Shown here in pieces: positions 51,546 to 56,721 of a stretch of 56,721 nucleotides of DNA. The position numbers and the translations under genes were made by a program. The stretch comes from GWA2-49-15 sp964359085 (GTDB taxonomy: Bacteria > Bdellovibrionota > Bacteriovoracia > Bacteriovoracales > Bacteriovoracaceae), in NCBI GenBank assembly GCA_964359085.1, contig CAYHRT010000001.1:1-56721 (forward strand). Reading direction: 5' to 3'. The first letter of the stretch is position 1; the number at the start of each line of letters is the position of its first letter. The notes beneath the pieces are model-generated. The model was not told the origin of the DNA, ran no database searches, and was given only the letters and a program-made list of their open reading frames with translations.

Positions 51546-52679
51546 GTGTTAAATTTCGACAATTTAGGTTTATCAGAAGGCATTCTTTTAGCGATTAAGA
51601 CAAAAGGGTATAGCACCCCAACTCCTATTCAGGTCCAGGCCATCCCCCATCTCATCCAAGGACGAGACTTGCTGGGGATCGCTCAAACAGGGACGGGAAA
51701 AACCGCTGCCTTTGCGCTGCCGCTGATTGACCGTTTGACCAAAAACCGAGTGAAGGCCCGACCGGCCCGTGTGCGCGCTTTGATTCTGACGCCGACCCGC
51801 GAGTTAGCGGCCCAGATCTTGGCCAGCATCAATATCTATGCAAAAAATGCAAAGCTGAGTAACGCTGTTGTGTTCGGTGGTGTGAGTGAGCGCCCCCAAA
51901 TTATGGCCATGTCCCGGGGAGTTGATATTTTGGTCGCCACTCCCGGACGCCTGCTCGACTTAATGGAGCAAGGACACGTCCGCTTTGAACAGCTGGAAGT
52001 TTTCATTCTGGACGAAGCCGACCGCATGCTGGATATGGGCTTCATTACCGACGTCAAAAGAGTTATTCGTCAATTGCCGGCAAAAAGACAAACTCTGCTC
52101 TTCTCAGCCACTATGCCTCAAGATATTGCGTCTCTCGCCAGCACCATGCTCTACCAACCTGTGCGGGTTGAGGTGACACCTCAGTCAACCACGGTAGAAA
52201 AAGTCGAACAGAAAGTCGCCATGGTGGAAAAGGGAAATCGCCTGATGCTTCTGCGAAATATTGTGCGCCAGAATTCAAAGGGAAGTGTGTTGGTTTTTAC
52301 TCGCACTAAGCATGGCGCCGATCGGGTAGTTCGACACCTGGAGCGGGAAAAAGTGGTGGCCATGGCCATTCACGGAAATAAATCCCAAAACGCCCGCGAG
52401 CGCGCTCTGCAAAGTTTTCGCTCTGGAAAAATTCAAGTGCTGGTTGCCACTGATATCGCCGCACGCGGTATTGATGTGCCAGGAGTTGGCCACGTCATCA
52501 ATTATGACCTGCCCGAAGATCCTGAAAGTTATGTCCATCGTATAGGGCGAACGGCCCGGGCCGGACTCGGAGGTGTAGCCATTTCCTTCTGTGACAATAG
52601 CGAATTACATCTTCTGCGCGCGGTAGAACGTTTAATCAAACGCAAGGTTCCTGTGGATACTAGTCTTCAGCACCGTTAA
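51546..52679 (+). CDS. rhlE: DEAD-box RNA helicase, RhlE type
   Basis: A 377-residue RNA helicase with the Q motif (GYSTPTPIQVQAIP), Walker A AQTGTGKT, DEAD box (VFILDEADRMLDMGF), SAT, and HRIGRTARAG. It is short with almost no C-terminal tail; the family's usual basic extension is missing. Proteins of this kind remodel ribosome precursors or assist RNA decay. The divergent neighbour is a DNA helicase gene. Element E5 lies 61 nt after its stop. Confidence 0.94.
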   Translation: MLNFDNLGLSEGILLAIKTKGYSTPTPIQVQAIPHLIQGRDLLGIAQTGTGKTAAFALPLIDRLTKNRVKARPARVRALILTPTRELAAQILASINIYAKNAKLSNAVVFGGVSERPQIMAMSRGVDILVATPGRLLDLMEQGHVRFEQLEVFILDEADRMLDMGFITDVKRVIRQLPAKRQTLLFSATMPQDIASLASTMLYQPVRVEVTPQSTTVEKVEQKVAMVEKGNRLMLLRNIVRQNSKGSVLVFTRTKHGADRVVRHLEREKVVAMAIHGNKSQNARERALQSFRSGKIQVLVATDIAARGIDVPGVGHVINYDLPEDPESYVHRIGRTARAGLGGVAISFCDNSELHLLRAVERLIKRKVPVDTSLQHR

Positions 52680-52740
52680 AAGTCATTCCATCCGATTTCC
52701 TTTACTACTTTACAAGATAAGTCAGATAACTTAGCGTTTT

Positions 52741-52914
52741 AACCTGAGTTTGGAATTAGGGTCGTAGCGAGAAGTCGTCTGACAAAGGAGTTCAAGGACG
52801 CACAAGTGAAAAACCGGAGGCGTAGCAGAGCTACGTCGAGGATTTTGAACGCGGAGGACGCTGAAATCCTTTGTCAGGCGGCTTCGCAGTAGACCCTAAT
52901 TTCAAACTCAGGTT
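52741..52914. repeat. Long hairpin element E5 (174 bp, 23-bp arms)
   Basis: This is almost identical to E4 at 30277, with the same length. Arms at 52741-52763 and 52892-52914 pair throughout, with one G-T wobble. The few differences from E4 are in paired positions: one arm pair changes from G-C to A-T, the adjacent one from G-C to G-T, and a core G-T pair of E4 is G-C here. Apical stem CGTAGC (52821-52826), loop AGA, GCTACG (52830-52835). It fills most of the 268-nt gap between rhlE and the lipoprotein gene. Confidence 0.9.
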
Positions 52915-52947
52915 TTCAGGGCGCTACACATCTCAATGGAGGTTCTT

Positions 52948-53715
52948 GTGTCAAAATCTGTCTTAGGAATGGGAATGGCCAGTTGGCTCCTCATGCTACT
53001 CATGTCGGTGATCATTTTTTCGGCATGCGCTCAAACAGATACGACAGACAGGACAAATGCGAATGATAGCAATTTGATTGCTGAAGAGGATATGCGAAAG
53101 ATACCAGACCTCTTACCCACCACCTATTATTTGGCCTATGAAACTCGCACCTCCTGCAAAGGGATGTACCGAGGCGTGGATTATAAGGGTGATGAGTTGA
53201 GTGAGGTGCTGACTCCTGCCAACGAGGTTTTGGCCCAAGTGTGCACTCGTTTTTTACAGGTTCTCAAGATGGAAGGTAGTGGTGTTCTGAAAGATCGAGG
53301 CCAGGGGCCCGTCACCATCAATTGGGCGGGGAATGGTCGTTTTCGCGTGCTTGACCGCTGTACATATGGCGAAGGCACCAAAGATTATTGCCTCCTTCCC
53401 TTCTATACCATCGCCGCAGATTTGAAGGTGCATAAACCAGGTGAAATACTTTACGTTCCTACCGCAAAAGGCCTCAAACTACCCGATGGAACCACTCACC
53501 TAGGTTTTTTTGAAGTGCGTGATACGGGCAGTGCCTTCGTGGGTATCGGTGCCCAACGAGTAGATTTATTTGTGGCCGAACAAGATGATAGCGATAACGT
53601 CTTTCGTGAGGCCGGGATGAACCACAAAACACCCCTGCCGGCCTTTAAAGTCACCGGGGAGTCTGCGATGCGCGCTCAGGTCTTATTAAAAGAAAAATTT
53701 AAAAATTTGTACTGA
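52948..53715 (+). CDS. 3D-domain lipoprotein
   Basis: A 255-residue protein. GGAGG at 52938-52942 fits a GTG start at 52948 (spacing 5) better than an ATG at 52936 that contains part of it. The leader ends in the lipobox VIIFSAC, so it is probably an outer-membrane lipoprotein. The C-terminal ~110 residues form a 3D domain (GFFEVRDTGSAFVGIG, AQRVDLFVAEQ), the double-psi barrel found in MltA lytic transglycosylases and Rpf-like proteins, with the three expected aspartates. It probably cleaves peptidoglycan. Element E5 is immediately upstream. Confidence 0.82.
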   Translation: MSKSVLGMGMASWLLMLLMSVIIFSACAQTDTTDRTNANDSNLIAEEDMRKIPDLLPTTYYLAYETRTSCKGMYRGVDYKGDELSEVLTPANEVLAQVCTRFLQVLKMEGSGVLKDRGQGPVTINWAGNGRFRVLDRCTYGEGTKDYCLLPFYTIAADLKVHKPGEILYVPTAKGLKLPDGTTHLGFFEVRDTGSAFVGIGAQRVDLFVAEQDDSDNVFREAGMNHKTPLPAFKVTGESAMRAQVLLKEKFKNLY

Positions 53716-53745
53716 ATTTTCCCACTAGGCCTACAATAAGAGAAT

Positions 53746-54747
53746 ATGGGCCGAAAGAAACTTCTTACCATTGTGAATCCTGACCATTCTCCTCCGGCCT
53801 CTTCAGGAGCATGGCAAAGGGCCTACGAATTTGAATTCGAATTTTTCAGAAACTTTCCCTCGGCCCATACTCGCATTTCCTATAAAAACGATATCCGCCA
53901 ATTTATTGATTGGCTCAAAGACAATATGCCCGATTTGGAGGGCCTCAATCAGGCCTCTCGCGCTCATTTAGTGGCGTATAGGAATTGGCTGCATGAGGCC
54001 GATTTCGCTCCCAAGACTATCAATCGAAAATTTTCGGCCCTCTCCAGCTTTTTTGATTTTTTGGTGGAGAAAGGTATTAAGGACTTTAACCCCATCAACA
54101 GTATTCGCAGACCGCGCCAAGAAGTAATCCATCACACCAACGATTTGAGTGACGATCAGGTCAAAGAACTCTTCCTGGCCTTGGAACAAGAGGGCCCTTC
54201 CATGCCTCTCCACAAGGCCATCGTCTACCTACTCTTCTCTACCGGCATTCGTAAGTCTGAGTTAATTTATTTAAAACGCAAGGACTATAAAATTTTTGAA
54301 GGTGTTCCTATCATCGAAGTGCGCGCCAAGGGAGGAAAATTCTTAACCAAGGCCCTCCACCCTAAATGTGCGGGCATTATGGATGAGTATCTCGAATGGA
54401 TGAAAGATTCTGATCGCGCAATCCATCCCGAAGATTATTTTTTTCAACCCACCAAAAATCCACTCCAACCGGGAGAACTGTGCCGTCCACTCAACGCTAA
54501 ATCGGTAGACTACATCATCAAAAAGTTCGCCAAAATTGCCGGACTCACCCATCGCATTTCGGCCCATTCAGCGCGCGCCAGTTACATTGGCTCGGCCCTG
54601 GAGGCCGGCGTCGACCTGCTCAAAGTCTCCAGCGATGTGGGCCACGCCTCGGTCAGAACCACCCAGGAATACAACAAGCGACGACTCAAGATTAAGGAAA
54701 GCCCCGCCTACGATTTGGGTTATTTTGATAAGAAGAAATCTTCGTAA
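53746..54747 (+). CDS. Tyrosine recombinase, XerC/XerD-like
   Basis: A 333-residue site-specific recombinase with an N-terminal SAM-like DNA-binding domain (about 25-115) and a complete catalytic set: R169 (TGIRKSE), a lysine in the RAKGGK hairpin, H274 and R277 (HSARAS), H300 (GHAS) and the nucleophile Y309 (TQEYNKRR). It could be the housekeeping chromosome-dimer resolvase; the length is about 35 residues above E. coli XerC/D, owing to N- and C-terminal extensions. No att or dif-like site was recognised beside it. Its proximity to element E5 is suggestive but may be coincidence. Confidence 0.9.
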   Translation: MGRKKLLTIVNPDHSPPASSGAWQRAYEFEFEFFRNFPSAHTRISYKNDIRQFIDWLKDNMPDLEGLNQASRAHLVAYRNWLHEADFAPKTINRKFSALSSFFDFLVEKGIKDFNPINSIRRPRQEVIHHTNDLSDDQVKELFLALEQEGPSMPLHKAIVYLLFSTGIRKSELIYLKRKDYKIFEGVPIIEVRAKGGKFLTKALHPKCAGIMDEYLEWMKDSDRAIHPEDYFFQPTKNPLQPGELCRPLNAKSVDYIIKKFAKIAGLTHRISAHSARASYIGSALEAGVDLLKVSSDVGHASVRTTQEYNKRRLKIKESPAYDLGYFDKKKSS

Positions 54748-54763
54748 ATCTCTCTTAGATTAT

Positions 54764-55999
54764 TTACGGTATTGGAATCTTGTCGCCTTTGGGTGAAACA
54801 AAAACACAGCAATGGTATGTCACATTACCAGCAGGAATTTCGGCCATGCTATATTCATTACCGGAACAACCTTGAGGCTTGGCCACTGCTTCAGTAATGT
54901 TTGCACATTGCTGCTGGGCCTTCTCTAGGTCGGTTTTTTCTAATTGTCCCCCAGATGGTGGAGCAGGCGGAGGTGGAGTTGTCGGCGTAGGCGTCGGCAA
55001 CTGTATGCTATAATTATCATCTTGCTCTTGTATTTGAGTAGAGACAGGAGCAACGGGGGTGGGTATTGGAGTCGCAGCAGGAGTTTCGGCCATAGGGACA
55101 GTATCCATTTCAGGAGTGGAAATATTAGCATTGCTGGAACCATCTGCTGATTGTATTCCCGCCTCATTCAACTGATACTCACCCTCGGATGTTCGAAAGC
55201 CATTTTCCGTGCTCGCTTCCTGGGCCTTTTTCTGTTTCAAGAATGTCTTCTTGGGCCGGGTGCGCAGTTTCTGATAAAGGGATTGCAATTCTTTTAAACG
55301 CTCTTCAGTGGAATTCACCCGATTGGTATCTAACGACGCATCACTTTCGGCAAATGACCAACGTAAACGTTCGGCCCACTTATATTTATGTGGCCGTGTT
55401 ATCACCTCACCTTCAACTACCGCCATCGACATGCCTGAATCGATCGTCTCACTGTCATCATGCATATAATCCATGGCCTCGACACTACCTTTGTAAACCG
55501 TTCCCCACACATCACTACTTGCTTGATCATGGAAAATATAAAACGTAGTCCCACGTACACCAAAAGCGATCCGATTGGTTGTTTCAATTTCAAGAGATGG
55601 CGGCCCGGAAAATTTTTGGACGACATCCACCATGATGCCACCGATGGTCAGGATGAGATAGGACGATCCCTTGTATGTATTCCCCCCCTTTGCTTGAATG
55701 AGGCCTTCGACCTTCAAATTTGAATCGGGATCAAGTTTGAGAGCGCTGCCGTCTGGGAGTTTAAGAATGGCAAAAGACTGAGGGCCGGTCGAAAGCTCAC
55801 TTCCATCATAGAATTTCTCCATTCGCTGGACTTGTTTTCGCGCCTTTTCCCCTTTGGCGAGCATAAATAGTTCACCCTTCACATAACGAACAATTCCGTA
55901 ATTGACCTCATCTGTGGCAAAAGACTCAGAATGGAACAAAAAATGGGCAAAAACAATTAGGCTTAAGGACACTGTCAGTATTCGAAACATGGCCACCAT
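54764..55999 (-). CDS. Exported FecR-domain protein with a proline-rich segment
   Basis: A 411-residue protein with signal peptide (ending ESFAT). Residues about 35-190 are a FecR domain (YGIVRYVKGELFMLAKGEKAR, SFAILKLPDGSALKLDPDS, IAFGVRGTTFYIF, TVYKGSVEAM). A helical linker follows, then a Pro/Thr-rich stretch (PTPTPTTPPPPAPPSGG) and a C-terminal domain with three cysteines (QQCAN, PQGCSG, YHCCVF). The start may be the second ATG at 55990. The FecR domain may bind peptidoglycan or scaffold other surface proteins; no sigma factor is adjacent. Convergent with the recombinase gene, 16 nt apart. Confidence 0.82.
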   Translation of the reverse strand: MVAMFRILTVSLSLIVFAHFLFHSESFATDEVNYGIVRYVKGELFMLAKGEKARKQVQRMEKFYDGSELSTGPQSFAILKLPDGSALKLDPDSNLKVEGLIQAKGGNTYKGSSYLILTIGGIMVDVVQKFSGPPSLEIETTNRIAFGVRGTTFYIFHDQASSDVWGTVYKGSVEAMDYMHDDSETIDSGMSMAVVEGEVITRPHKYKWAERLRWSFAESDASLDTNRVNSTEERLKELQSLYQKLRTRPKKTFLKQKKAQEASTENGFRTSEGEYQLNEAGIQSADGSSNANISTPEMDTVPMAETPAATPIPTPVAPVSTQIQEQDDNYSIQLPTPTPTTPPPPAPPSGGQLEKTDLEKAQQQCANITEAVAKPQGCSGNEYSMAEIPAGNVTYHCCVFVSPKGDKIPIP

Positions 56000-56101
56000 C
56001 TTTGAAATTTTGAATTGTTACGAACCCAATTATAACAAAAAAAATTCTGCCATACCGATAAATTTTTGATTGTGTAATAATGGAAGGATGTGAGGATAAT
56101 T

Positions 56102-56721
56102 ATGATGATACTGAAGTATTTTACCCTTGTATTTTTTTGCCTTGGTAGCTACGCCGTTTACCCAAGAACCAAGAGAAACGAAGTTAAAGATGTAAAGGCC
56201 GGTGATGAGAAGACTCCTGCCCAGCTTAAAAAGACTTGCTCCCATGGAAATCCAACTCTAAAGCGACAAGATTTCTCATCAAGGAAATCATACCGAGATT
56301 ACGTAGATCTTTGTACTCAAGACAAACCATCTCCAGCGCAATCACAGCACCCACAAATAAAGAAAACGCAGCAAAGTACGATGGTTCTCTCTCCTCAACA
56401 AGCCCCTGCAAATGCTTCATCAGGGAGGCCCACAACGATCTCGACACAGCTACCATCTCGACCGACTTCGTTTACAACTTCTCCAGCAACCCAAAGGTCA
56501 ACGACAACAATCCCGGCCAACACCAACCCCGCACTTGCGATTCGTTCAACCCGAGTCAGTATTTCAAATGGGAATGAGAAAGAAAAACCCAAGCTGAACA
56601 TGCACGTCTTGAACAATAATAATCTTATCAGACAAGGTCAGCCTGCCAATAGCATACCGGATGATATGGCAAGAGCAGGGACCCGAAGCGAAATCGTGAG
56701 CGCATGTCCTGAACAATTTGC
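56102..56721 (+). CDS. Secreted low-complexity protein, C-terminus beyond window
   Basis: An open frame of 206 codons runs from ATG 56102 (GAGG eight nt upstream) to the right edge without a stop. It starts with a signal peptide (MMILKYFTLVFFCLGSYA) and then a short domain with two cysteines (KKTCSHGN, VDLCTQD), followed by about 80 residues rich in Ser, Thr, Pro and Gln (RPTTISTQLPSRPTSFTTSP), likely an extended surface linker. Translated by hand from the nucleotide sequence. Function unknown. Confidence 0.7.
   Translation, partial: MMILKYFTLVFFCLGSYAVYPRTKRNEVKDVKAGDEKTPAQLKKTCSHGNPTLKRQDFSSRKSYRDYVDLCTQDKPSPAQSQHPQIKKTQQSTMVLSPQQAPANASSGRPTTISTQLPSRPTSFTTSPATQRSTTTIPANTNPALAIRSTRVSISNGNEKEKPKLNMHVLNNNNLIRQGQPANSIPDDMARAGTRSEIVSACPEQF

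Overview
This 56.7 kb window is bacterial chromosome of moderate GC, densely packed with protein genes; I see no rRNA, tRNA or CRISPR array. About half the genes encode proteins with signal peptides (periplasmic, outer-membrane or lipoprotein), including putative zinc proteases, phosphatases, a nuclease-fold protein and a 1283-residue coiled-coil protein. This envelope-heavy content, together with AtoE, DUF2279, PAP2 and FecR proteins and NtrC-type signalling, suggests a Gram-negative of the Bdellovibrio/Bacteriovorax type (Bdellovibrionota). That placement is an inference from gene content, not from a marker gene.

Layout. 1-3.3 kb: two AraC-type regulators separated by a long hairpin element, then two secreted proteins. 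3.3-10 kb: an overlapping pair of PLP fold-type II enzymes, divergent from the 2-oxoglutarate dehydrogenase genes sucA-sucB (the E2 seems to lack its E1/E3-binding domain). 10-12.5 kb: an accessory patch with two small secreted genes bracketed by a short repeat, an MqsRA-like toxin-antitoxin pair with an unusual antitoxin, and a second hairpin element lying between convergent stop codons. 12.5-20.2 kb: the giant coiled-coil protein, two secreted proteins and a patatin-like lipase. 20.2-26.3 kb: a receiver protein and PAS histidine kinase, a decayed DUF4160/DUF2442 pair between direct repeats, a 2H phosphoesterase and a frameshifted surface protein. 26.3-30.1 kb: an NtrB/NtrC-like two-component system whose kinase shares an operon with a FecR-like protein. 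30.1-36.4 kb: secreted protein, aminotransferase, an ECF sigma module with divergent periplasmic partner, AtoE transporter, RlmM-like methyltransferase. 36.4-49.8 kb: a U32 protease/RlhA-like gene split by an in-frame TGA, then mostly envelope proteins, a CBS protein, an FAD oxidoreductase and a YchJ-like protein. 49.8-56.7 kb: recQ (no winged helix), rhlE, a hairpin element, a 3D-domain lipoprotein, a tyrosine recombinase, a second FecR protein and a truncated secreted protein.

The most unusual signal is noncoding. Four elements of 174-181 bp (580-760, 12317-12496, 30277-30450, 52741-52914) each fold into one long hairpin and share an apical stem-loop whose paired bases change in compensation. 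The first two, plus a 76-bp mini-version at 31101-31176, each end in perfect inverted arms of exactly 27 bp, although the arm sequences are unrelated between copies. Fragments resembling their ends lie at or near stop codons elsewhere. They look like a family of structured intergenic elements, some probably acting as terminators, with an unexplained mechanism that keeps the arms perfect while changing their sequence.
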